Below, piece by piece: positions 21,891 through 33,270 of a DNA stretch of 64,000 nt. Under the pieces are notes generated by a model, which was given only the letters and a program-made list of their open reading frames with translations, was not told the origin of the DNA and did no database searches. The stretch is taken from positions 19,914,001-19,978,000 of the forward strand of contig CANUEZ040000024.1 in assembly GCA_948099385.1 (NCBI GenBank). The letters are read 5' to 3'. The first letter of the stretch is position 1; the number at the start of each line of letters is the position of its first letter. The DNA comes from Fasciola hepatica (taxonomy: Eukaryota > Platyhelminthes > Trematoda > Plagiorchiida > Fasciolidae). Both the position numbers and the translations under genes were made by a program.

Positions 21891-23448
21891 GGTATATTTC
21901 TCGGCCATGGTCCAGACGCACGCGCTAAAGCATGATCATGGTGTACACGTTACTCAATAAGATGAAATGTTCACATATTCTAAGTATGAAAGTCGAGAGT
22001 ATTAGAGATGAAAAAACAATGACAGGAAAAGTTTGAATGGACCATTCTGATAATGGTTTGCGCGGCAGTTTTAAACCAGTTTCGAATCCGGATCAGGCAG
22101 TGGTGCGCGGTGGAGATATCGAGGAAATCGGTAACGCAGTGCTAAGGAGGCATTATTAACAAGAATGATGCAAGCCCAGGAAACCAGAGGCCAACTAAGG
22201 TTCTGCAGATGGAATAAATTTTGAACAAGAAGAAAAAGGGTGGAAAATCGACGCATGCGAAGAGGATAGCGATCCATGAAGAAGATGCAGACCCTGAATG
22301 ACGGATTTACCGGAGTTCTGTAAACGGAATGAGATTTGAAGCAAGGGGACATGAGGCCAGTTTCGCGAAAGTGAACACCGGTGGATGTGGGAGAAACAGC
22401 AGTCCATAAAAAGGTGAGTTTAGATTCAGGGCCAGTAACATGTACTATTCAGAAATAAGAAGGCGCAACTGGAGGGTCCTCGAGAAATGGAGAGTCAAAT
22501 TCCAGCCGGCTACGGTTCGGAGGAAAGAAAACCTGTGTCAACGGATAATAAAGTGGGAAAATCTTCGCATGGACTTCAGCGTTATGCTGCTTCAATGACA
22601 AATATATATGTATGTGATGACGCATTTGCCTTCAGTGTTATTCTGGTAACGTACGACATCGAATGCGTAAGTTTCGTCTGGCAGGGCAAAGTATGTGTCA
22701 GTCAATCGGCCGAGTGTGGCTGTATGTTAGCGGCATGCGCGTGAGCTGTAATTCGTTTTGGTTGCGTTAGAAAATGCTGAACGATCTGATAAGCAATTGA
22801 GGGTGTCTCCTGTTGTGTGGTTGGATTTCGGTCCCAGTTGCCATGGTAGGTTCCACTTGAGTCTCTGTCCGTACGGGCCAAAGCGGCCTAATTGGTTAGC
22901 CAATTTGGCGACTGAGATAGTGGGAGACAACGACCTGAAATAAAGGGAGATTGCAGTCTGGACGTGGTTCCAGCTGTGGGTTATGATAATATATGAAGAC
23001 AATAAACAATGGATTGGTTAGGTCTATGTGAGTGGGGCATGGGTAAAATAGGCTCGCAGTGGATTTGAGCTATACTGCAGCAGGCTGACGAAGTTGCGTA
23101 CACAGGCTTGGTAGCTGTATGCATTTCAAAGGATTCATGATTTGCCCGTGGTTAGTAATGATAACCCTCAATACCGTTTGCTTACGCAGAACGCAGTTTG
23201 GCACGAGGCGATAAGATAGGTTTGAAATAACAGACAGAGCGAGTAGGACTATCATACTGTTTGCGTGGCGCTACGCTGTTACTGACTCTTTCGGTATAGT
23301 GGTTGTTCTATACTGAGTAGTTTCTGAGGAGTCAAAGTAGAAGGACAGTGACAGTGGTTATAGAATCGAGGTAATTGGTCACTTGTCTTGGAAATTTGAC
23401 GTGAGTTCATCTGTGCTCCTCCTCGATAGTGCTATCGTACTGAGATTA
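21891..23448 (+). repeat. 1.6-kb repeat with palindromic end (copy 1)
   Basis: The ends match the copy at 41,976-43,594, which lies in the opposite orientation. The left end starts GGTATATTTCTCG and contains a decayed version of the 18-bp palindrome at 21,899-21,916, followed by a GCATGATCATGGTGTAC segment. The right end is TCTGTGCTCCTCCTCGATAG through TACTGAGATT. Inside, about 22,190-22,440 shows two diverged copies of a roughly 120-bp unit (GGAATAAATTTTGAA / GGAATGAGATTTGAA). No convincing open frame is seen. Non-autonomous status is inferred from the lack of coding sequence. Confidence 0.65.
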
Positions 23449-24677
23449 GGCTCCTGTGTGAGCAAGGAAATCTGATGTGGATATGATTGCATGGTTACCG
23501 TGGTATCTTTTTCGTTGTTATCGTACTGCTAAGCAGAACTACACCGATGTGAGGACTGGTTTGGGGAATCGTGTGAGGTGGGTCCGAATTTTCGTCATGG
23601 AAGCAAACTCCAACGGTCTACATTCGGTGCTCATGGTAGGCGGCACAAGGGCCTGCTTTAGGTATGGAGGTAGCACGATACACAACTACTGGCATCCAGC
23701 ACGTGGCGCTCCAAGAATGATCCGCACTTTTTTAGACGTTATTATTATTATTATTATTATTATTGTTTTTTAGTGGTTTTATCACAATCAGGTATATGGC
23801 TATCAGAGAAGGCGGAGCTGCTTTTGGTGGGCGACCACAGCTCCCACGCCCCGGCCGAAACATGGACCGCATGTACCAAGCCGCGTTGGGAAAAGGTCCA
23901 CCACACCAGTCAATCCGTAGCGACACTACAACCCGGAGGCATGGGTCACATGCAACCAGGCTGGTGTGCCTGGAAGACAAAACAGTGGGGTATTTTTTCC
24001 CTCTTTTTTGTGCCAATTTCTTACATTTTGGTGTTCATGTCTCATTGGTGGTCAACTCTGTGCAGGGAGACCTTCACGGCCAGGAATGTTTGCAGAAGTG
24101 CCGCGCTAACACTCGCCTTATCCGTGAAGTCAGAACACCCAGGCCGTTTACATGGGACAAAAAATGCAGGGGGAGGTAGAGTCAACCACGGCCTGCGATT
24201 ATCCGATGGGGTTTATGTTCAACACAACGCCAGTCTGCACAAAGATGGGGTACAACTTGCAGCACTAACAACTTGATTCGTCGGTACGATCCACAGATGG
24301 TTAGTAGTTTTGCTGGCTAAGCATCAAATGTTGTATAGGCCAATCGTGGAGGATGCTAGAGTTCTGTGATAGGGACAGAACTTGAGCTGTGAATGTCTAA
24401 TGGTGACTACTGGATGGAGGTTGAAAAGTGTGACAGGTGCTGCGTCTTGGGTTAGAGATAGAGGCAAAAACCTAATAATAATCGGTACTGGAATTGTTCA
24501 AAGACTATCTTTCATGCTTCCAGTGGTATTTCATATAATCAAATACGACTGCTGAAGCGCTGGCCTCAGTCATGAGAGTTATTCTGTTTAGGCATTGTAA
24601 ACTGGTAGGTTTACGCATAGGTGATGGCAACTGCGGCGTATGGTGTGGCACATCCTAGATTATCAAGGGTTTGGGTT
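23449..24677. other. Unassigned sequence with an ATT microsatellite
   Basis: No coding similarity is recognised. A (TTA)n run lies at about 23,739-23,766. The overlapping plus-strand open frames (about 23,763-24,276) have no recognisable motif, and one includes the microsatellite. It may be LINE 3' untranslated sequence belonging to the fragment at 24,678-24,985. Confidence 0.45.
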
Positions 24678-24985
24678 AGTATCCGGCGTTTTCCTCATAA
24701 GCTCTATCAAAAGACATATAAGGATTCGTAAGAGCGATCAGTTTTTGGATGTCCAGAGCTACGTGTAGTCCAGACTTAAACATAATTAGGGAATCTACGG
24801 AGCAGACTTCAGCTGGGAGTTTATTCCACAGAGTTGCATATTCCAGGAGGAAGAAGTTGATGGTAAAAGTTGGGATTGTTTTGCTGTCCTAGATCGTATG
24901 AATGAACCGCTGAGTTCCGTAATTGCTGCAGCGGTGGGGCCAACCCTATGCGGGTCTCATTGAGCCTAAGTTGCTCAGAGCGGTT
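24678..24985 (-). pseudogene. Second, diverged LINE family-B ORF2 C-terminus
   Basis: On the minus strand this encodes an EYATLWNKLPAEV-VDSLIMFK-like block and an ALTNPYMSFDRAYE-like end with at least one frameshift. It matches the C-terminus of the adjacent LINE (YASLWNKLPQRI, then RLYNPCISRAQAFE) at 24,996-25,250 but is clearly diverged. It lies directly downstream of that LINE's stop. It is most likely a 5'-truncated copy of a related LINE, or a partial duplication. Confidence 0.6.
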
Positions 24986-24995
24986 ATTCGATTTA

Positions 24996-27830
24996 TTAGT
25001 ACCCTATGCCTACCTCAAAGGCCTGAGCCCTTGAAATACACGGATTGTATAACCTAGTCAGCGTGTCCACCGTTAGGGCTATGCTTACTTCCTGTTTGAA
25101 AGCCACCGATGTCGGTGATAACGCCCGAATTCGTTGTGGTAGCTTATTCCACAATGAAGCGTACTTGTTAATGAAGAAGTTTGACCGAAAAGCAAGCTTC
25201 GGCAAAGGGACAGACACCAAGAACTCATTGTTACGTAAGGGATAAGTAGAAAGGGTTCTTACCTGCGGTGCTGAACTACATGATCTATTCTTCAAGATAT
25301 TGTGAAAGAATAGAAGGTTATTTCTTATGCGGCGTAGCCATAAGGGATCGATTTCCAGCCGCTCACAACGTTCCATGTAATTAGAGGGCGAAGAAAAACC
25401 TATAAGCTGTTTCGTGAATGCCCGTTGTACGTTCTCAAACGCTATGCGGTCCCTTTGTCGCATGTTGGAACAAATGATTGAGCCGTATTCCAGAAGAGGT
25501 CTAACATAGGACTTAAAAATGTTTAGTTTACTTTCTGGCAAAATAAATGTTTGATGTATTAGCCCGATCGTACGGCGTGCTTTAGCCACCTGGATGGCTG
25601 CGTGTTCCAAAAAGTCAAACGTACATGAGTAGTGTAGACCCAAGTCACGTACCTGAGAGTTACTGGGGATGAATTTGCCGTTTATACTAAATCTTCCAGT
25701 GGGGACGTGACATTATTAAGTAATAATATTACTTTTTTCGGCGGAAGAACTAATTTTCCAATCATTACTCCAGGAGCTGAGAGCGAGCAGTTCCCCTGTA
25801 ATGTCATCTACGGTAGAGGCTGACGCCGCGAGCTCAAAAGTGTACACGATTTTGATATCATCTGCAAACAGGAAGGGAACTCCCCGTTGGAAAATGGTAA
25901 ATATATCGGTAACGTACGTTAGGAACAGTAATGGGCCCAGTACACTACCTTGTATCACCCCACTGGTTACGGGACGGGGTTCGGACAAATTTCCACCTAT
26001 ACTTACAACCTGGTCTCAAGATGTTAAATAGGACGCAAACCAAGCGAACATTGGGTCCACGATTCCATAAGTTTTGATCTTCTGTAGTAACCGGACGTGG
26101 GATACTCTGTCAAAAGCCTTGGTCATGTCCAAAAAGATCACGATTGCCGATTTACCAATATTGACAGCTTCTGTGACCAGATTGAGGAAATCGGTCATGC
26201 ATGTCGCACATGATCTGTCTTTCAGAAAACCATGCTGACCAGCGTTGAGTAGATCATTGTTAAGAAGGTGACGTGTCAGCCTTTCCTTGATCATTCCCTC
26301 CATGATTCTGGACACGACCGGGGTGTGGTTCGCCGGCCGATAGTTAACTGGATCTAGACGTGGTCCTTTTTTGTGCATCGGTATGATAGTTGAAGTTTTC
26401 CATTGGGAAGGGAAAACACTGCACCTGAGTGACAAATTGAATATGTTTGTCAGCAACATTGGAACATCTTCGCCACTTCGACTAAAAATGGCCGGTGGTA
26501 ATGTATCTGGACCTGGCCTGCAGGACGGTCTTGTTCTTGCAACATGGACTGAAACCTCATCAGGGTAGAACACTACCGTCGAGAAAGTTACTGATGTCAC
26601 CGGATCTAGAACGGGGAAGGATGTGGCGTCATCCGTCGTTAAAGAGGAGGCAAAATAGGTGCTAAAAGCCTCCGTAATCAAAAGAGGGTCATGCAAGCAT
26701 TTATTATTATAGTTCAAATATGGGATGTCTTGGTTAGGTTGCTTGTTTCTGACCTTCATTAGCCTGGCCAGTGCTTCCACCTTGTTTGGGTGGCTTAAGG
26801 CATCTAGTTCCTGTTTCTTCTTAGAAGAATCTAAGCGCAATTTAATCGTAAGGGATATACGTATTATTTGAAGATACGACGAGAAGTCCCTCGTCTTAGT
26901 GAATCTTCGTTGGAGTTTGGCTAGGTTACCGTTAAGACGATCTAGAGAGTTCCGCTGTTTGCGTATGATAGGCCCCGAGGCTGGATTGATTTTGTCGAGG
27001 CAGTAGTGAAGATTAGTATACAGTTGGGCAGCCGCTATCTCTAGGTCATTAGATAAAAACGATTCGTCCCAGTTTAAGGAACGGATAAAAGAGGGTAGAC
27101 TATTCCAGCAAGCTTTATGGTATTGCTTATTGGTGGTCGGAAGGTGTGTTTCTGCTGACTTATCAGTGTGAGGCCAAGGTGCAGCAAAAACACAGGATAC
27201 CATCTTATGGTCACTACCGGTGAAGCGACTTAAGATTTGGGTATCTAAATTCTTGATACCAATAGTGAAGATAAGGTCTAATGTATTTCTCCCTCGAGTG
27301 GGGGATAAAACATGTTGTACCCAATTACCCACATGGATACACGAAAGGAAATCATGGAGTTTTGGGGGTGATGTTATGGAATGCCAGCATACTTCAGGCA
27401 CGTTGAAATCACCAGCTAGAATTTTAGCAGTTACGGGGAGGTTAGAGACATAGTTGAATGCGTCTATTATTGCTGTCAACTCGTGCCTGCCCTGGTTTGG
27501 AGGACGGTAGAGACATCCTACGAGAAGTAGTTGTTGATCTTCTTTGATAGTGAGCCAGACGGAGTCTGGAATGTTGTCTAGAATAGGATGATGGAACCTA
27601 CTCGCCGTGAATATGTGTCTGGTGTAAATGATGCAGCCGCCTCCTCTTTGGTCAGATCTACTGTTGGCAGTGGCCTGATAGCCGGGTATGGATACGTGGT
27701 TTAATGGGGTGTGATCCGTCAGCCACGTCTCGGTAACTAGTAAGATGTCAGGGTGTAGGTCTAATGCAAGCTCTCTAAGCAGGGGCAATTTTGGGAGGAG
27801 AGAGCGGACGTTAAGTAGTAAGAGAGACAA
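24996..27830 (-). pseudogene. LINE family B ORF2: APE endonuclease, reverse transcriptase and C-terminal domain
   Basis: The main open piece (27,830-26,016, 604 residues) starts with LLLLNVRSLLPK. It carries the endonuclease set: TETWL (catalytic Glu), GDFNVPEV (Asp/Asn) and GSDHKMV (Asp/His). After a linker come the RT blocks (YRPANHTPVVSRIME; GQHGFLKDRSCAT; FLDMTKAFDRVSH). A TGA near 26,013 interrupts. Positions 25,988-25,716 continue with SGVIQGSVLGPLLF and LFADDIKI, the catalytic FADD box. Stops near 25,714 follow, then the C-terminal domain (25,643-24,996: RPLLEYGSIICSN, ASLWNKLPQRI). Translation may begin upstream, since the frame stays open above 27,830. All endonuclease and RT catalytic residues I can check are present, so only about three stops or shifts disable it. 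Confidence 0.85.
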
Positions 27831-28040
27831 GGTGTTTTTGGATAGGTTCTCAGTAGATAGAGCCGTAATTTCATTGTGATAAGGTGATGAAGGATCGTCA
27901 AATAAGGCGTGGCTTACGATGGGCAGTCGAAGCTCGACCCATTTTAACCGCGTTTCAGATGAAGAGTTTGTGCCTGTGACTAAATGCGCCGCTGGGCTTT
28001 CAAATTGGGCGTAATTTGAAGAGCGGTTAGGGGGTTCTAA

Positions 28041-29828
28041 TTAAAACGGCAAAATCCTGGAGGGGGTAAATGAGGCGCGGAAGGAGCTAGGGGGGAATAG
28101 AGGTGGTAAGGACTTATGGACATTTGGTGCATTAGCCCGGGGCTTGATGCTATACGTGGATTGTGGTTGAGTGAGGGATAAGGATGAAAAAACGGGAGCG
28201 GTCCCGGGGGCGGGGTGGAAGTTGAAGCTTGTGCCAAGGTTGCGGACTGCACTGAGGTAGTCCACTGAATGAGAAAATGGGAGTCTGGGAATATTCGACA
28301 GGAAGGGTTGAACCTGGCGGTTATATGGGTCTTGGAGGACCCCCGGAGAGGTAGAATAGAATACCCCGTTTCGAGAGGTAAAGGGCACGGAAGCGAAAGC
28401 ATGTTGGGCCAGTGGTGGAAAGAAAGGTCCGCCCGGCATCATATTTGGTATCGGGGCAAACTGTATTATCCGTGGAGGCATACGTGGTGGTGTTGAACAC
28501 GGGTCGAGAGCCGGCCACTGGGTCTCTGGGAAGGCTTTATATTGAGTGGGATTGTGCGTGGGTCGGACCCTATTGTGAGTTGTCTGACAATTCGAGCGCA
28601 GCTCGAGTGGGCTGGATGTTTGTATCTTTGAGCTAGTGCCCTCTGTAGGCCTAGAGTCTGCACGGTTAGGTTCAGGTTTGTGGGTGGATCGGTGCGGTCG
28701 CCTCCGGGAGCCCACAAATATTTGACAACTGCTTTCCGGTTTTACTTCGGATTGCATGGTAGGATGGCCCTGGCAGTGAGGCCCCACTGTATCTGTTTGT
28801 GCGTGATGATGGGCCGGAATGGACCTCGCGCTTGCAAGTTTTGTTGGTCCGGAAAGGTTCGTGGAGGAATTGAGAGATCTAGTAAGGGCAGGAGGGACAG
28901 GCGGATGGGCCCAACCGGATGGAGTGGTGGGAGTAGAGGTAGCCTGCATCCTACGAACCCGCTTACTTGGTGGAGGGATGGCCGGTGATGGAGAGGCCCC
29001 TAATGCCCGATTGACCGTGCCGTTGTTAGGGGCAGTTGATGTAGATACGCTGCGGGTAGGGGTCGAAGCTGCATCTAGAAGTACCTGTCGTCCACTGGAT
29101 GTTACCTGGGGGTCCGACAAGGGTGAGCTGTCAAGGTCGACCGGCACCTGAATTGGTGCGGAGCGTGCCGGGTTGAGGGGAGGTGGATGCACGGCTGAGG
29201 CTAGCCTCAGCGGAGGGCCGGTTTGTGAGGTACTAGTGGGAGGTACTGCTGTCCTTGACGCCTCTCTTTGGAGAGGAGTCTTGTCTGCCATAATCCTGAC
29301 CGATTTATAAGCTGTGTTCAGGGCAAGCGACGATTGCCTTTTGATAACTTCCCTTGCTATTTGATCGGAAGGGAATTGGAAAAGGACAGGACATGTGTGG
29401 CGTGGTGAACGTTTGTGTAACCTTGTGCACTTGTATGGATGGTGTTCCATGCCAGCTGCCCTGAGCAGGGTGGATTTCAGTTGTGATACTGGGGCCTTGT
29501 CCGGGAGATTGAAGGCTATCGCATTTTTGCTGTTTGAGATGCGCTTAAAGATCTCGGTAGAAACAGAGTCAAGGAAGTCCGTGGCTGATTTAAGCTGCTG
29601 TTACGTATAGCTCGCCGCGGGGTCCATCAGGCACAGTAGCGGAGCAAGCTTGGCGATATTGTCATCCAGAATCGAGAGTCTTGTTGAGATATTCTCAACC
29701 TCTTGGTGAATACGAGCACTAAAGATAGCGTCGTTCGCGAGTTCCACCAATGGTATAGAGCATTGTTTCAGTTGTGTTAGCGGTTTCTTAACTCTAATCT
29801 TGGGTCGAAGTTTTTGAGTAACAGGCAT
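28041..29828 (-). pseudogene. LINE family B ORF1 (coiled coil, RNA-binding-like domain, Pro-rich tail)
   Basis: The first piece (29,828-29,601) is a basic leader (MPVTQKLRPKIRVKKP) followed by a helical region likely to form a coiled coil. A TAA at about 29,601 separates it from the rest. The frame continues through AFNLPDK and a CPVLFQFPSDQIAREVIK block. It ends the RNA-binding part with a KSVRIMADKTPLQRE block, which is typical of LINE ORF1 RRM/CTD regions. The remaining about 350 residues (28,041-29,130) are rich in Pro, Ser and Thr with no known fold. ORF1 would coat the LINE RNA. It lies just upstream of ORF2 on the same strand. The single stop is the main lesion. Confidence 0.75.
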
Positions 29829-29947
29829 GATAAAAGTATTGAAAAAAAATCTTTAGAATTCTTGTATTGTTTTGGGATGATTTGTCTCTAAATAACCAGC
29901 TAAGTTCCTAAATCCTATATAACTAGCGAGAGATAACGAAGAACACC

Positions 29948-30594
29948 CCGTGGCGGGTCGAACCTCGTTGGGGCTCATAAGGAGTTAGAGAAATGGTGGA
30001 GCCTCTTGGACACCGCCGAAATACAAAACCAGACCGTAGCAAAGGGGATAGAATGGCACTTCAATCCACCTTATGCCAGTCATCGTGGGGGCTTTTGGGA
30101 AAGGCTGGTACGATCGACTAGGAAAATACTCACAGGCCTGACCTCACAACAAACCCTCGATGACGAGAAGCCGACCACTTAACTAACAGAAGTAGAACGC
30201 ATATTGAAGAACAGACCCCTGGTGCCGATCGTCCCAGACCCGGAAGGCGAACCGGCACTCACCCCTAACGACCTCTTATTGCTCCGGTCAAACGCAGGAG
30301 TAACCACCCCGAAAACCCTGCGTGGAAATTATATCGTTGGATGGAAACAAGTGAACCACCTACAGCAGGCTTTCTGGAAACGATGGACGAGGGAGTATCT
30401 ACCGACACTGCAGCTTCGACAAAAGTGGATCTCCAAACAGAGGTCGTTCAGATGTGGCGACGTGATCATCCTCGTGGAGAGCCACTTGCATAAAGACGAT
30501 TGGCCTGTTGGAGTGATCAAGGATTGTCGTACAGAAATCGATGGCCTCGTGCGCACGGTGGTGGTGTGGACGAACAAAGGAGGCGTATAGCGGG
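29948..30594 (+). pseudogene. Outer BEL/Pao integrase, C-terminal half
   Basis: The frame resumes with NLVGAHKELEKWW and reaches the third catalytic residue in SHRGGFWERLV. Next come the Pao tail blocks (VERILKNRPLVPIV; ALTPNDLLLLRSN; WKRWTREYLPTLQLRQKW). One TAA at about 30,181 interrupts before VERILKN, and a TAG lies at about 30,588. It aligns over its length with 14,130-14,780 of the inner integrase. The 5' half of this gene lies 8 kb away at 21,330-21,871 because of the LINE block. Confidence 0.85.
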
Positions 30595-31285
30595 ATATAC
30601 GTAAAATATGTCTGCTTGAAGGTGACAGTGACGCGGGTGAGGCCGACGCTACCGACCGAGCTATACCCATGTCTGCTGATACCAGTTGAAGCTGAATTCA
30701 TTTATTTGACCCTCATGTATTCTCCTGTAGGACCCAACCCCCCACACCATCTTTGAAGTATATTTGTGTTTAATTTCACACAGCATTTACGATGCATTAT
30801 GGAGCTAATTGTCCAAACCTTAGCTCACCACACGACACGACACGACACTGCAAGTAGAAGCAACGGGGCCTAGGTCACGCACACATGCCTGCATTTTAAT
30901 CGTTTTTTCTTGCCACAAAGTCTTTTGTTGACATTGTAAAAAGTCCTTTGATGTGTAGTCATACATGTGATTCCATTTTACACCCCGGCACGTACTCACA
31001 CGCACACACTCAATCAAGCACGTACATCCAGGACAGGAAGGCCTTTTACAAAAACAGCATCTATGTGGCCCCTTCACGCCCGCCATCGGTTATTTGGTCT
31101 CGTGGAAGATGTAGACTAGCCTCAAGTCTGCGTAGCCAATGGGTTAGGTGCGACCAGTAGCAGAACGTTGACGATGAGCATTAGGCGCGCGCACTGACAG
31201 CAGAGCCTAGGTCGGTAGAAAGAATCAGTACCTTTATACCAAACCTTTGACTCTGCTAAGGATCCAGGAGGATTTTGGTGGGCGG
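30595..31285 (+). other. 3' region and polypurine tract of the outer BEL/Pao element
   Basis: This matches the inner element's 13,376-14,076 in reverse orientation. A short CGACA tandem repeat lies at about 30,835-30,848. The purine-rich tract GGAGGATTTTGGTGGGCGG ends at 31,285, directly before the LTR. Confidence 0.75.
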
Positions 31286-31638
31286 TGTAACAACCGGTCG
31301 TGGAAAATCCCCCTTTAACCCTCGCGATTCAGTGTTTTTCCCAACATCACTCATTTGCATACACTATTGACTTGTCTTTACGAACTGGTTGTTTCTATGG
31401 GCCAATTGTTATTTGTTCGCGCCCAGAGCGCTGCTTTGACACATCCTTATTCAGGACCTGCGTGAAGTACGTGCTGTTTGCCCACACGCTGCTACTCGGT
31501 TTCTCGTCTTTGAGTCCCTGTGATAGTATTATTGGGGTTTGTATTTTTTTGATGTCATTGTTCATGTAATAATCTAGTATCGTAGAATATCACGGATAAT
31601 CGTCTTTTGATTTCGGGATCCGTTGCGAATTTGGCTAC
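31286..31638 (+). repeat. 3' LTR of the outer BEL/Pao element (first 353 bp)
   Basis: It starts TGTAACAACCGGTCG and is nearly identical to 10,291-10,643. It is cut at CTAC (31,635-31,638) by the CsRn1-like element. The remaining LTR end is at 37,001-37,023. Confidence 0.92.
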
Positions 31639-31908
31639 TGTAGTGCTACCAATAAAGCACTCGATGACGAAGACTAACAAATTTGTTTATTTGAACAATG
31701 ACCGTTTTTGGTGGCGCCACTTGCTCCGCCTGTGTACATCGTCTGCACGCCGTTGCGCTCCTCCAATACACACGTTGTCCCGCTCCAGCGTTTTGAGTTC
31801 TGCTTTGCGCGCTGCCGAGTATATTCGCTATCGTGTCACATACCGAGGACCACGGGCTATAGACTCTATACGGGAGCAGGTCCTGACTTAACTGAGATAA
31901 ATCCTAAA
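31639..31908 (+). repeat. 5' LTR of the CsRn1-like element
   Basis: It starts TGTAGTGCTACC and ends AAATCCTAAA. An AATAAA-type word (ACCAATAAAGCACTC) lies near its start and could serve polyadenylation. Confidence 0.93.
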
Positions 31909-31909
31909 C

Positions 31910-31923
31910 TGGTGAGCCCGAAC
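31910..31923 (+). promoter_or_regulatory. Primer-binding site, probably tRNA-Trp
   Basis: TGGTGAGCCCGAAC follows the LTR by one base. It resembles the tRNA-Trp-complementary site known from retroviruses and CsRn1-like elements (TGGTGACCCCGAC), with about two mismatches. Confidence 0.65.
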
Positions 31924-32130
31924 AACAAATTAATTCTCGAAGGACATTCGTAAGTCCCTCAATCACATTTATTCGTTTACATATACACTTTTCCGATATG
32001 TAAACGGTAAATTCCGGATATCAGTTACCATATCCCTTATATATATTTTCTCATATCCATATTATAAGTCTTTCACTTTTGCTGCACTGACCTCTTTATA
32101 TCATTTTACATTTGATTTACCATTGCAACT

Positions 32131-33270
32131 ATGGCTAGCAACGACCGTAAACCTGACCCGGAACCGTCCGTTTCGACAGTTTCCCTAGCCGTCCCTCAGT
32201 TTTTTATTGATGACCCTCAACTCTGGTTTCATATGTTGGAGGCAGAGTTTGAATCACATAGAACTATAAGCGAACGAACCCGTTACTTGTGGACTATCGG
32301 TCGCCTTCCCAGTGACGTTGCTTCTCAGATACGCGACGTAATATTTAATAACAGTTCTTACACAGCCGTGAAAGACGCGGTAATCTCTTGTCTTTTACCG
32401 TCAGAATCGTCCAGACTAAAACGGCTGACCCAAGGGACAGAGTTAGGTAGCAAGAAGCCCTCTTCATTACTGAGAGAAATGCAGCAGCTGGCAGGGCAAC
32501 TTTTAGAGGAAAACGTCCTTAAAGAGTTGTGGGTACAGCGACTACCACCCAACATTCAAGCACTGCTCGAGGTTTCTAGTCACCTTAACCCCACAGAAGC
32601 GGCAAAACTGGCGGACGGTATTATGGACCGGTACCATCCACAAATTACCGCCGTAACAAACTCGAGCAGCCCCCAGACCACAGCCCCCACCGTAGAAACA
32701 CACTCCGAGGACACTCTGATAGCTGCTTTCGAGCGGGCTTTCAGACGTTTGTCCCCTCCTTGTTGTTCTCACTGTAGAGACCATAAATCTTATCACAACT
32801 CTGATCAACGTGAACGTCTCAGAAGCCCTTCCCCTGACCGCCTGGTTAACCCATCTCGATCAACGTTCTGTCGATACCACAAACGGTTTGGGGAGAAGGC
32901 TCGGCGCTGCGAAGCCGGTTGCACCTTACCAGGTGCCAACACAGGGAAACTAATATCCCGACGCGTTCCGACGACTAACGCGATCGGCAGCCATAATAGC
33001 AGTCGTCTGTTGCATGTTCGGGATTTAGTTTCCAATAACCTGTTTTTAATTGATACCGGTGCAGCAGTTAGTGTCATTCAAAGGAAGCAGGTGATGCAAC
33101 GAACCCGTCAGTCCAACAACTCCGTGCTGCCAATGGCACTCCCATTGCTACTTACGGCCGTAAGTCACTCACACCCAACTGGGACTACGTCGCACCTTCC
33201 GCTGGGTGTTCATAGTAGCAGACGTCCCTTATCCCATACTAGGCATCGATTTTCTCGATCATTTTGACCT
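32131..33270 (+). pseudogene. CsRn1-like Gag and start of the aspartic protease
   Basis: The ATG at 32,131 opens a 378-residue frame. The N-terminal part (PQFFIDDPQLWFHMLEAEFE, about residues 20-45) and the following helical region (residues 45-170) are the Gag matrix/capsid-like domain of this lineage. A zinc-binding motif, CRYHKRFGEKARRCEAGC (C-x2-H-x9-C-x3-C), lies at about 32,869-32,925. The protease catalytic motif LIDTGAAVSVI follows at about 33,046-33,078. The frame then shifts near 33,110-33,180, and the last about 60 residues given by this frame are not protease. The real continuation is in the frame that opens at 33,206. Confidence 0.85.

Larger units (their letters stand above)
21872..29938. 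mobile_element. LINE-rich block inserted in the outer integrase gene
   Basis: The outer integrase stops at about 21,871 and resumes at about 29,951 within the same conserved core, between PKNI and NLVGAHKELEKWW. The sequences at the two edges, AAGAATATA (21,863-21,871) and AAGAACACC (29,939-29,947), could be a decayed target duplication. Inside lie the 1.6-kb repeat, an unassigned stretch, a LINE C-terminal fragment and a nearly full-length family-B LINE on the minus strand. The right edge (about 29,938) would be that LINE's 5' end. The AT-rich GTTAAATTAGTTAAATATT at 21,872-21,890 may be its 3' tail, but the order of insertion inside the block is not settled. Confidence 0.7.
24990..29938 (-). 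mobile_element. Nearly full-length APE-type LINE, family B
   Basis: ORF1 and ORF2 are in order with about 210 bp between their main open pieces. The 5' end is inferred at the junction with BEL/Pao sequence near 29,938. The exact 3' end is uncertain because a second diverged C-terminus follows at once. The clade looks CR1/Jockey-like; a phylogeny of the RT would be needed to name it. Confidence 0.75.

Noticed and set aside
23763..24276. Overlapping plus-strand frames of 138 and 167 codons considered as host exons
   Set aside because: No known domain is present, one frame starts within the microsatellite, and they lie inside an inserted block.
28269..29151. Plus-strand open frames opposite the family-B ORF1
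   Set aside because: They are antisense shadows of the Pro/Ser-rich ORF1 tail.
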